In this document: one piece after another, positions 44,155 to 50,935 of the stretch
How positions within the stretch are numbered: the stretch's first letter is position 1
Layout: every line of letters starts with the position of its first letter
Assembly: GCF_016598475.1 (NCBI RefSeq)
Contig: NZ_JAEMUX010000064.1
Span: forward strand, 1-50,935
From: Streptomyces adelaidensis
GTDB taxonomy: Bacteria > Actinomycetota > Actinomycetes > Streptomycetales > Streptomycetaceae
DNA length: 50,935 bases
Direction of reading: 5' to 3'
Notes under the pieces: generated by a model
Databases searched by the model: none
Told to the model about the DNA's origin: nothing
What the model saw: only the letters and a program-made list of their open reading frames with translations
Translations under genes and position numbers: made by a program

Positions 44155-44907
44155 ATGAGCAAGCTGCGCGTGGCGGTCCTCGGTGCCCAGGGCCGTATCG
44201 GATCCGAGGCGGTGCGGGCCGTCGAGGCCGCCGCGGACATGGAACTGGTGGCCGCCCTCGGCCGCGGCGACAAACTGGAGACGCTGGCGGAGACCGGCGC
44301 CCAGGTCGCCGTCGAACTGACCACCCCGGCCTCGGTCATGGGCAACCTCGACTTCTGCCTGCGCCACGGCATCCACGCGGTCGTCGGGACCACGGGCTGG
44401 ACCGACGAGCGCCTCGCGCAGCTGAACGGCTGGCTGGAGAGGTCCCCGGAGACCGGCGTGCTCATCGCGCCCAACTTCTCCATCGGGGCCGTCCTGACCA
44501 TGAAGTTCGCCCAGATCGCGGCGCCCTACTTCGAGTCCGTCGAGGTCGTCGAGCTGCACCACCCCAACAAGGTCGACGCCCCCTCCGGCACCGCCACCCG
44601 CACCGCCCAGCTCATCGCCGAGGCCCGCCGCGCGGCGGGTACGGCCCCCGCGCCGGACGCCACGGTCACCGCCCTGGACGGCGCGCGGGGCGCCGACGTC
44701 GACGGCATCCCGGTCCACGCCGTACGCCTGCGGGGCCTGCTCGCCCACCAGGAGGTCCTCCTCGGCGGCGAGGGCGAGACCCTGACGGTCCGCCACGACT
44801 CCCTGCATCACAGCAGCTTCATGCCGGGCATCCTGCTCGGCGCCCGCCGCGTGGTGACCACCCCGGGTCTCACCTTCGGCCTCGAACACTTCCTCGACCT
44901 GAGCTGA
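44155..44907 (+). CDS. dapB: 4-hydroxy-tetrahydrodipicolinate reductase DapB
   Basis: DapB reduces the DapA product with NAD(P)H in the diaminopimelate/lysine pathway, supplying cell-wall and lysine precursors. The 250-residue product has the Rossmann motif VAVLGAQGRIGSEAV (about 6-20), the central PNFSIGAVLTMKFA and the substrate-site motif ELHHPNKVDAPSGTA (about 132-146) with the catalytic His-His and Lys. The ATG has GAAGGAAG a few bases upstream. dapA lies 3.1 kb downstream. Confidence 0.96.
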   Translation: MSKLRVAVLGAQGRIGSEAVRAVEAAADMELVAALGRGDKLETLAETGAQVAVELTTPASVMGNLDFCLRHGIHAVVGTTGWTDERLAQLNGWLERSPETGVLIAPNFSIGAVLTMKFAQIAAPYFESVEVVELHHPNKVDAPSGTATRTAQLIAEARRAAGTAPAPDATVTALDGARGADVDGIPVHAVRLRGLLAHQEVLLGGEGETLTVRHDSLHHSSFMPGILLGARRVVTTPGLTFGLEHFLDLS

Positions 44908-44925
44908 TCGGGCCGGGGAGACGTC

Positions 44926-45381
44926 ATGCGCGCGAAGCTCACCTACGCCATCACGGCAGCCGTCCTGGTCGTCTACTTCGTCCTGGTCGGCAGCCGTGGG
45001 GTCCTGCTCATAGAGACCGGTACGCCGGTCACGATCGCCTTCGGCGTCGCCGTGCTGGTCCTCCCGGGGATCGGCCTCTGGTTCCTGTGGAAGAACACCC
45101 AGTTCGTCCAGAAGGCCAACCGGCTCGCCGCCGAGCTCGACGCCGAGGGCGGCCTTCCCGTCGACGAGCTGAAGCGCACCCCGGGCGGCCGTATCGACCG
45201 CGACTCGGCCGACGAGGTCTTCGCGCGGCGCAAGGCGGAGACCGAGGACGCCCCCGACGACTGGCGTACCTGGTTCCGCCTCGCCGTCGCCTATCACGAC
45301 GCCCGCGACACCCCCCGGGCCCGCAAGGCCATGCAGCGAGCGATCGCCCTGCACGACGGCAAGCCCGTAGCGTATGAGTGA
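44926..45381 (+). CDS. Two-helix membrane protein with TPR-like tail
   Basis: The 151-residue product has membrane helices near 7-23 and 34-55, then a soluble tail with KANRLAAELDAEGGLP and WRTWFRLAVAYHDARDTPRARKAMQRAIALH, which looks like one tetratricopeptide-type helical pair. It starts 19 bp after dapB with GGGGAG as ribosome binding site, so it is the last gene of that operon. Function is unknown; its stop lies within the following terminator stem. Confidence 0.75.
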   Translation: MRAKLTYAITAAVLVVYFVLVGSRGVLLIETGTPVTIAFGVAVLVLPGIGLWFLWKNTQFVQKANRLAAELDAEGGLPVDELKRTPGGRIDRDSADEVFARRKAETEDAPDDWRTWFRLAVAYHDARDTPRARKAMQRAIALHDGKPVAYE

Positions 45382-45413
45382 GGGGTTGAACCGCATTCGG
45401 TTCAACCCCTCAC
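45378..45413. terminator. Bidirectional terminator
   Basis: gtgaggggttgaacc (45378-45392) pairs exactly with ggttcaacccctcac (45399-45413) around a 6-nt loop. It sits between convergent genes and includes the upstream stop codon at 45379-45381. Confidence 0.85.
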
Positions 45414-45429
45414 CCATACGTTCGACAGC

Positions 45430-45984
45430 TCAGCTCTGTCCGTACTCCGCCGCCCACGCCTCGATCGTGTCGGCCGCCCGGTCGAAGGCTTCCGGACGCG
45501 CCAGGAAGTCGGCGTTGTACGTGGTCATCAGTGGCGTCACGTATTCCTGCACACGGTCCGTGCGGACGAGGAGCAGCGCCTGTCCCTGCACGGTCCGCGG
45601 CAGCCCGAGCCACCGCACCGGCTGCTGCACGGTACGCATCGAGACGGTCGGCCCCCAGGACGCCGTACGGGTGCGGAAGAAGCCCACCTGACGCACCCCC
45701 CGGGCGCTCACCCAGACGCCGACCCGCAGCAGCCGAAGGGCGCAGACGATGACGAACAGCGCCGCCGCGAAGCAGATCGCGCCCGCTCGCAGGGTCTCGG
45801 CCACCGTGATGACGACCGCCGCGACCAGCACGTACGAGGCGAGCAGAAGAAGAAGCGCGGCCGCGCCGACCCGCCACGGACCGGGCCGGTAGGGGCGCCG
45901 CCAGCGGTCACGGTCGTCGAACGGCAGCGGTTCGTCCACTGCCTGGTCGAAGGCGTGATCGGCGGTCAGGAAGGGCAGGGGCAC
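45430..45984 (-). CDS. Membrane protein with PH-like domain
   Basis: The 184-residue product has two membrane helices (about 40-61 and 67-85) followed by a beta-rich domain with VWVSARGVRQVGFFRTRTASW, and ALLLVRTDRVQEYVTPLM, resembling bacterial PH-like (DUF304-type) membrane proteins. The N-terminal tail is acidic and cytoplasmic. The start is GTG. It is convergent with the dapB operon and divergent from thyX. Function is unknown; the family call is from general pattern only. Confidence 0.7.
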   Translation of the reverse strand: MPLPFLTADHAFDQAVDEPLPFDDRDRWRRPYRPGPWRVGAAALLLLLASYVLVAAVVITVAETLRAGAICFAAALFVIVCALRLLRVGVWVSARGVRQVGFFRTRTASWGPTVSMRTVQQPVRWLGLPRTVQGQALLLVRTDRVQEYVTPLMTTYNADFLARPEAFDRAADTIEAWAAEYGQS

Positions 45985-46136
45985 GGCTGATCCTCACTCA
46001 ATACACGCACAGGTTTCGCCGGGTGAGGCTACCTAGCCGGATGCCCGCTCACCACTTTCGGGGGCCCAACGGGTCCAAGGGGAGGCGCAAGAGGGTGCAA
46101 ATCCGGCTATCCGGACCCCCTGTCGGTGCCGGGCCG

Positions 46137-46142
46137 TAGAGT
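46137..46142 (+). promoter_or_regulatory. Candidate -10 box of thyX
   Basis: TAGAGT matches TANNNT and would start transcription near 46149, about 35 nt before the thyX GTG at 46184 and upstream of the ribosome binding site GGAAGGA (46166-46172). No clear -35 box is present. Confidence 0.4.
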
Positions 46143-46183
46143 GGGCGCCGCCCCAGAGCAGCAATGGAAGGACCCTCCGAGCC

Positions 46184-47833
46184 GTGACCGACACCCCCGC
46201 CGACGACCTCAAGCCCAGCTTCCGCAGCGATGTCACCGTCGAGTTGGTGAAGCACAGCGCGGCCGACTCGGACGTGCTGTGGGCCGCCCGCGTCTCCACC
46301 GCCGGCGAGCAGTCCCTGGAGGAGCTGACGAAGGACCCCGAGCGCTCGAAGGGCCTGATCAACTACCTGATGCGGGACCGGCACGGCAGCCCCTTCGAGC
46401 ACAACTCGATGACCTTCTTCATCAGCGCTCCGATCTTCGTCTTCCGCGAGTTCATGCGCCACCGCGTGGGCTGGTGCGTCGCCGGCGACACGGAAATCAC
46501 CTTGGTGAGCGACGCGGGCACGCTCCGGCGCCGCCCGATCGACGAGCTGTACAAGCTCTGGCACCTCGACGTCGAGGACCGGCTGCCGCATTCGGCGGGC
46601 GGTGTCACCTGGCACGCCGACGCGGCGAAGTGGACGGCGCGGGTCCGGCACGGAGACACGGACCACTACCTGGGCCTGTACGACAACCGTGAAGCGGCCG
46701 ACTCCGCCGTCGCGGAATTCCGGGAGCGGCACCCGTCCACCCGGCTGCGCAAGCTCGAACCGGTCCGGCGCAACCACGTCCGCTGCTACGACGAGGAGAC
46801 ACTGACCGCTCAGCAGGGCCAGATCCTCGACGTCATCCAGTCGGGCGTGAAGCCGCTGATCAGAATCACCACGGCCGGCGGCAAGGTCCTGCGCTCCACC
46901 GTCGACCACGCGGTGCTCACCCCGGACGGCTGGCGCAAGGCCGGTGAACTTACGGTGGGGGACGCGGTGATGGCTGCCGGGACGCCCCCCCTCCCCGCGG
47001 AGGAGCAGGTCCCGCCCGGTCTCGGCCGCGGTTTGGGCGTCTGGACCTCGATGCGGCGTGACCGCCTGATCGGGGAGAAGGACACCTGCCACCTCTGCGG
47101 CGGTTCCTTCCGCCGTGACGAACTCGCGCTCGACCATGTCGTCCCCGTGGCGGAGGACATCACCCGCGCACTCGACGAGCGGAACCTGGCGCCTGCCTGC
47201 GAGCCCTGCCAGACGGCCAGGAGCGCCGCGGAGCAGGAGCGCGCCCGCAGCGGAGGCCGGCTCGACATGGCCGTTCCCGACCCGGTCGTCTCCATCGAGG
47301 ACGACGGCGAGGACATGACGTACGACCTCAGCGTGGAAGGCCCCTGGCACAACTTCCTGGCCAACGGGATCGTCGTCCACAACTCCTACAACGAGGAATC
47401 CGGCCGGTACCGCGAGCTCGAGCCCGTCTTCTACGTCCCCGGCGAGGACCGCAAGCTCGTGCAGCAGGGACGCCCGGGCAAGTACGAGTTCGTCCCGGGC
47501 ACCGATACGCAGCAGGCGATCGTGGAGCGCTCGATGCACGAGTCGTACATCCAGGCGTACGAGCACTACCAGGAGATGCTCGCCGCCGGAGTCGCCCGCG
47601 AGGTCGCCCGGGCCGTTCTCCCGGTCGGACTCTTCTCCTCGATGTACGCCACCTGCAACGCTCGCTCGCTGATGCACTTCCTCGGGCTGCGCACCCAGCA
47701 CGAGCTCGCCAAGGTCCCGTCCTTCCCGCAGCGGGAGATCGAGATGGTCGGCGAGAAGATGGAAGCGGAGTGGGCGAAGCTCATGCCGCTCACCCACGCG
47801 GCGTTCAACACGAACGGCCGGGTCGCCCCGTAG
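46184..47833 (+). CDS. thyX: Flavin-dependent thymidylate synthase ThyX, split by an intein
   Basis: ThyX makes dTMP from dUMP using FAD and methylenetetrahydrofolate. The 549-residue precursor consists of an N-extein (1-97), an intein (98-400) and a C-extein (401-549). Joined, the exteins make a 246-residue protein of normal ThyX length, with HGSPFEHNSMTFFI and the RHR...S signature RHRVGW joined to SYNEESGRY. The C-extein continues PVFYVPGEDRKLVQQGRPG and CNARSLMHFLGLRTQHE. Because the intein interrupts the signature that binds dUMP and FAD, the precursor should be inactive until splicing. The GTG start has GGAAGGA upstream. Confidence 0.95.
   Translation: MTDTPADDLKPSFRSDVTVELVKHSAADSDVLWAARVSTAGEQSLEELTKDPERSKGLINYLMRDRHGSPFEHNSMTFFISAPIFVFREFMRHRVGWCVAGDTEITLVSDAGTLRRRPIDELYKLWHLDVEDRLPHSAGGVTWHADAAKWTARVRHGDTDHYLGLYDNREAADSAVAEFRERHPSTRLRKLEPVRRNHVRCYDEETLTAQQGQILDVIQSGVKPLIRITTAGGKVLRSTVDHAVLTPDGWRKAGELTVGDAVMAAGTPPLPAEEQVPPGLGRGLGVWTSMRRDRLIGEKDTCHLCGGSFRRDELALDHVVPVAEDITRALDERNLAPACEPCQTARSAAEQERARSGGRLDMAVPDPVVSIEDDGEDMTYDLSVEGPWHNFLANGIVVHNSYNEESGRYRELEPVFYVPGEDRKLVQQGRPGKYEFVPGTDTQQAIVERSMHESYIQAYEHYQEMLAAGVAREVARAVLPVGLFSSMYATCNARSLMHFLGLRTQHELAKVPSFPQREIEMVGEKMEAEWAKLMPLTHAAFNTNGRVAP
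46475..47383 (+). mobile_element. ThyX intein with HNH homing endonuclease
   Basis: The 303-residue insert begins with Cys98 (CVAGDTEITL, splicing block A) and ends with ...GIVVHN, that is His399-Asn400, followed by Ser401 as the +1 residue. Block B is STVDHAVLTPDGW with Thr239 and His242; block F is YDLSVEGPWHNFLANG. All expected splicing residues are present. Between blocks B and F is an HNH nuclease with CxxC (C302, C305), DH (317-318), ERNLAPAC (332-339) and C342. A segment near 150-183 (AAKWTARVRH then YLGLYDNREAADSAVAEF) looks like an AP2-type DNA-binding module. It is a complete, probably active splicing element; nuclease activity is inferred. Confidence 0.92.
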
Positions 47834-47892
47834 CGGACCGCTGACTCCGGGCCAGGCACTGATGTACGGGCCAGCCGGGCGAAGTGTCCGTA

Positions 47893-47971
47893 TTGCGGCA
47901 TTTCGTGAAGTTCATCTAGCCTGATCAAACGGACCCGGCACTGCTTGAACCCCCGAGCAGGCAGTGCCGGG
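47893..47971 (+). promoter_or_regulatory. Candidate promoter and leader hairpin upstream of dapA
   Basis: TTGCGG (47893-47898) and TAGCCT (47917-47922) are 18 bp apart, giving a start near 47929. The transcript would open with an 11-bp hairpin: cccggcactgc (47934-47944) and gcagtgccggg (47961-47971). It may be a dapA leader, a short RNA or the thyX terminator. Confidence 0.45.
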
Positions 47972-48031
47972 CTCCGCATTTGTCCTGACTTTTCCAGCCC
48001 CCCGAGGGCAGACCATGCCCTGAGCAGCGAG

Positions 48032-48047
48032 TAGCGTGTTACCCATG
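48032..48047 (+). promoter_or_regulatory. Candidate -10 box for leaderless dapA
   Basis: TAGCGT (48032-48037) ends 7 nt before the dapA ATG at 48045 and no ribosome binding site is seen between, so a leaderless message is possible. No good -35 box is visible. Confidence 0.35.
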
Positions 48048-48944
48048 GCTCCGACCTCGACTCCGCAGACCCCCTTCGGGCGGGTCCTCACCGCCATGGT
48101 CACGCCCTTCACGGCGGACGGCGCACTCGACCTCGACGGCGCGCAGCGGCTCGCCACCCATCTGGTGGACGCAGGCAACGACGGCCTGGTGATCAATGGC
48201 ACCACCGGCGAGTCCCCCACCACCGGTGACGTGGAGAAATCGGACCTGGTACGAGCCGTCCTCGAAGCCGTAGGCGACCGCGCCCACGTCATCGCCGGCG
48301 TCGGCACGAACGACACCCACCACAGCATGGAGCTGGCCCGCGCCGCCGAGAAGGTCGGCGCCCACGGCCTCCTCGTGGTCACGCCGTACTACAACAAGCC
48401 GCCGCAGGAGGGCCTGTACCGTCACTTCAAGGCCGTCGCCGATGCCGCCGACCTGCCGGTGATGCTCTACGACATCCCCGGCCGCAGCGGCGTCCCGATC
48501 GACACCGAGACGATCGTCCGGCTCGCCGAGCACCCACGCATCGTCGCCAACAAGGACGCCAAGGGCGACCTCGGCCGCGCCAGCTGGGCCATCGCCCGCT
48601 CCGGCCTCGCCTGGTACTCCGGCGACGACATGCTCAACCTGCCGCTCCTCTCCGTGGGCGCGGTCGGCTTCGTCTCGGTCGTCGGCCACGTCGTCACCCC
48701 CGAGCTGCGCGCCCTCGTCGAGGCGTACGGCTCCGGTGACGTCCAGAAGGCGACCGAGATCCACCAGAAGCTCCTCCCGGTCTTCACCGGCATGTTCCGG
48801 ACCCAGGGCGTGATGACCACCAAGGCGGCGCTCGCCCTCCAGGGGCTGCCCGCCGGACCTCTGCGCGCCCCCATGGTGGAGCTTTCGCCCGAGGAGACCG
48901 CCCAGCTCAAGATCGATCTTGCCGCCGGCGGGGTACAGCTCTGA
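48045..48944 (+). CDS. dapA: 4-hydroxy-tetrahydrodipicolinate synthase DapA
   Basis: DapA condenses pyruvate with aspartate semialdehyde, the first committed step to lysine and diaminopimelate. The 299-residue TIM-barrel protein has the substrate motif INGTTGESPTT (about 50-60), YYNKPPQEG, the Tyr of LYDIPGRSG (Y142) and the Schiff-base Lys170 in VANKDAKGD. ATG 48045 is chosen over GTG 48036 because the conserved FGRVLTAMVTPF then follows closely. dapB is 3.1 kb upstream and not in the same operon. Confidence 0.97.
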   Translation: MAPTSTPQTPFGRVLTAMVTPFTADGALDLDGAQRLATHLVDAGNDGLVINGTTGESPTTGDVEKSDLVRAVLEAVGDRAHVIAGVGTNDTHHSMELARAAEKVGAHGLLVVTPYYNKPPQEGLYRHFKAVADAADLPVMLYDIPGRSGVPIDTETIVRLAEHPRIVANKDAKGDLGRASWAIARSGLAWYSGDDMLNLPLLSVGAVGFVSVVGHVVTPELRALVEAYGSGDVQKATEIHQKLLPVFTGMFRTQGVMTTKAALALQGLPAGPLRAPMVELSPEETAQLKIDLAAGGVQL

Positions 48945-49041
48945 CAACGGACTTCGCACGGCGCCGCAACCAGACTTCACAACTGAATAAGCAGGATGAA
49001 CTTGCCTGCGTCCACATCCACAACTGCTTTTGCACGAACGT

Positions 49042-49078
49042 CACGCGCGCCACGTGCCACAGGTACGTGGCGCGCGTG
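49042..49078 (+). promoter_or_regulatory. Strong hairpin abutting the rnj ribosome binding site
   Basis: cacgcgcgccacgt (49042-49055) pairs perfectly with acgtggcgcgcgtg (49065-49078), 14 bp with a 9-nt loop. It ends 2 nt before GAGGAGAG (49081-49088), the ribosome binding site of rnj. It could control rnj translation or be a processing site; it is also where dapA messages would end. Confidence 0.6.
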
Positions 49079-49092
49079 GTGAGGAGAGTCTT

Positions 49093-50778
49093 TTGAGTCA
49101 TCCGCATCCTGAACTCGGCCCGCCGCCGCCCCTTCCCGAGGGCGGCCTGCGGGTCACCCCGCTCGGCGGTCTCGGCGAAATCGGCCGGAACATGACCGTC
49201 TTCGAGTACGGGGGCCGTCTGCTGATCGTCGACTGCGGCGTGCTCTTCCCCGAGGAGGAGCAACCCGGAATCGACCTGATCCTGCCGGACTTCACATCCG
49301 TCAGGGACCGCCTCGACGACATTGAGGGCATCGTCCTCACCCATGGCCACGAGGACCACATCGGCGCCGTCCCGTATCTCCTCCGCGAGAAGCCGGACAT
49401 CCCGCTGATCGGCTCCAAGCTGACCCTCGCCTTCATCGAGGCCAAGCTCCAGGAGCACCGCATCCGCCCGTACACCCTTGAGGTGAGGGAGGGGAACCGC
49501 GAGCGCATCGGCCCCTTCGACTGCGAGTTCGTCGCGGTCAACCACTCCATCCCGGACGCCCTCGCCGTGGCCATCCGCACCCCCGCGGGCATGGTGGTCC
49601 ACACGGGTGACTTCAAGATGGACCAGCTCCCGCTGGACAACCGGCTGACGGATCTGCACGCGTTCGCACGGCTGAGCGAGGAAGGGATCGACCTCCTCCT
49701 CTCCGACTCCACGAACGCCGAGGTCCCGGGGTTCGTGGCGCCCGAGCGGGACATCTCCAACGTCCTGCGCCAGGTCTTCGGGAGCGCCCGCAAGCGGATC
49801 ATCGTGGCCAGCTTCGCCAGCCACATCCACCGGATCCAGCAGATCCTCGACGCCGCCCACGAGTACGGCCGCCGGGTCGCCTTCGTCGGCCGCTCGATGG
49901 TCCGGAACATGGGCATCGCCCGCGACCTCGGCTATCTGAAGGTCCCGCCGGGCCTGGTGGTCGACGTCAAGACGCTCGACGACCTGCCGGACCACGAGAT
50001 CGTCCTCGTGTGCACCGGATCGCAGGGCGAACCGATGGCGGCCCTGTCCCGTATGGCCAACCGGGACCACCAGATCCGCATCGTCCAGGGCGACACGGTG
50101 ATCCTGGCCTCGTCCCTGATCCCCGGCAACGAGAACGCCGTCTACCGCGTCATCAACGGCCTGACCCGCTGGGGCGCCAACGTCGTCCACAAGGGCAACG
50201 CCAAGGTGCACGTCTCCGGACACGCCTCGGCCGGCGAACTGCTGTACTTCTACAACATCTGCAGGCCGAAGAACCTGATGCCGGTGCACGGTGAATGGCG
50301 CCACCTGCGCGCCAACGCCGAGCTGGGCGCACTGACTGGCGTACCGCACGATCGCATCGTCATCGCCGAGGACGGCGTGGTCGTCGACCTCGTCGAGGGC
50401 AAGGCCAAGATCTCCGGCAAGGTCCAGGCCGGCTATGTGTACGTCGACGGCCTCTCGGTCGGCGATGTTGGTGAGCCGGCCCTGAAGGACCGGAAGATCC
50501 TGGGCGACGAGGGCATCATCTCGGTCTTCGTGGTCGTGGACTCCACGACCGGCAAGATCAACGCCGGGCCGCACATCCAGGCCCGTGGCTCCGGCATCGA
50601 GGACTCCGCCTTCAGCGCGGTCGTCCCGCGGATCAGCGAAGTGCTGGAGCGTTCGGCCCAGGACGGCGTGGTCGAGCCGCACCAGCTGCAGCAACTCATC
50701 CGCCGCACCCTGGGCAAGTGGGTCTCGGACACCTACCGGCGCAGGCCGATGATCCTGCCTGTGGTGGTTGAGGTCTGA
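49093..50778 (+). CDS. rnj: Ribonuclease J
   Basis: RNase J is a beta-CASP metallo-beta-lactamase with 5' to 3' exo- and endonuclease activity in RNA maturation and decay. The 561-residue product has the metal motif THGHEDHIG (H84, H86, D88, H89), later HTGDFKMD and the beta-CASP segment LVCTGSQGEPMAAL, then VHVSGHASAGEL. The TTG at 49093 has GAGGAGAG at 49081 and gives the normal Streptomyces N-terminus SHPHPELG; longer in-frame starts upstream would run through a hairpin. A C-terminal domain completes the protein. It is preceded by a 14-bp hairpin and followed by a terminator. Confidence 0.95.
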   Translation: MSHPHPELGPPPPLPEGGLRVTPLGGLGEIGRNMTVFEYGGRLLIVDCGVLFPEEEQPGIDLILPDFTSVRDRLDDIEGIVLTHGHEDHIGAVPYLLREKPDIPLIGSKLTLAFIEAKLQEHRIRPYTLEVREGNRERIGPFDCEFVAVNHSIPDALAVAIRTPAGMVVHTGDFKMDQLPLDNRLTDLHAFARLSEEGIDLLLSDSTNAEVPGFVAPERDISNVLRQVFGSARKRIIVASFASHIHRIQQILDAAHEYGRRVAFVGRSMVRNMGIARDLGYLKVPPGLVVDVKTLDDLPDHEIVLVCTGSQGEPMAALSRMANRDHQIRIVQGDTVILASSLIPGNENAVYRVINGLTRWGANVVHKGNAKVHVSGHASAGELLYFYNICRPKNLMPVHGEWRHLRANAELGALTGVPHDRIVIAEDGVVVDLVEGKAKISGKVQAGYVYVDGLSVGDVGEPALKDRKILGDEGIISVFVVVDSTTGKINAGPHIQARGSGIEDSAFSAVVPRISEVLERSAQDGVVEPHQLQQLIRRTLGKWVSDTYRRRPMILPVVVEV

Positions 50779-50796
50779 CCCTCCGTCAGCGCCTGC

Positions 50797-50840
50797 CTGG
50801 AGCGGGGCTCCTCGATTTGCATCGGGGCGCCCCGCTCCAG
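50797..50840 (+). terminator. Terminator after rnj
   Basis: ctggagcggggc (50797-50808) pairs with gccccgctccag (50829-50840). The following tacgtttacg is only weakly T-rich. The rest to the window end (50841-50935) holds no gene I can support. Confidence 0.65.
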
Positions 50841-50935
50841 TACGTTTACGGCTCCGCCCAAGGGGGAACCCGGCACCATCGTGTGCCAGGAGCCACCCGA
50901 GGAAGGTGGAAATTCCGACTCAGAACTTCTGATAA

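Noticed and set aside
50882..50935. Start of another gene at the window end
   Set aside because: A GTG opens a short frame but too little sequence remains to judge it, and no ribosome binding site is convincing.

Overview
The window reads as a Streptomyces (or very close relative) chromosome segment. GC is very high with strongly GC-biased third codon positions, many genes start at GTG or TTG, and gene order follows the actinobacterial core block rimP-nusA-ylxR-infB-DUF503-rbfA-truB-ribF, then rpsO-pnp-M16 peptidase-dapB-thyX-dapA-rnj. The species cannot be fixed from sequence alone.

Layout. 1-2.1 kb: three leftward genes (a degenerate aminoglycoside-phosphotransferase-like protein, a DUF4439 ferritin-like protein, a Tat-type lipoprotein). 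2.3-9.4 kb: the rightward translation/transcription-factor operon. 9.8-13.6 kb: a 1277-residue protein with a trypsin-like N-terminus that lacks the catalytic Ser, followed by a P-loop NTPase and a helical C-terminus. 13.7-14.7 kb: ribF. 14.8-39.5 kb: a complete ESX (type VII secretion) locus placed between ribF and rpsO, with a MinD/EspI-like ATPase, an unassigned ESX-linked protein, eccE, eccB, two mycosins, eccC, eccD, two WXG100 proteins, an EspB-like Gly-rich substrate candidate and a DUF397/BldB-type gene. Inside the locus, about 24.06-28.1 kb is an accessory island with decayed gene fragments, an IS3-type transposase remnant, an N-terminally truncated WXG-superfamily protein and an AT-richer lipoprotein. 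39.9-50.8 kb: rpsO, pnp, an M16 peptidase, dapB, two small membrane proteins, thyX split by an in-frame intein, dapA and rnj (RNase J).

How the genes fit together. RimP, NusA, YlxR, IF2, RbfA and TruB serve ribosome maturation, transcription and translation initiation. RpsO, PNPase and RNase J belong to translation and RNA turnover, and DapA/DapB to lysine and diaminopimelate synthesis. In the ESX locus EccB-EccC-EccD-EccE plus mycosin form the membrane machine, EccC powers it, and the WXG100 pair and EspB-like protein are expected cargo.

Most notable: (i) an intein placed inside the ThyX active-site signature, with an HNH endonuclease and a possible AP2-like segment; (ii) the pseudo-trypsin/NTPase protein; (iii) the ESX accessory island with a translationally coupled WXG-like/lipoprotein pair; (iv) a GACA microsatellite between convergent esxA and eccC; (v) strong RNA hairpins upstream of pnp and rnj. 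Calls rest on reading motifs and context; no database search was possible.
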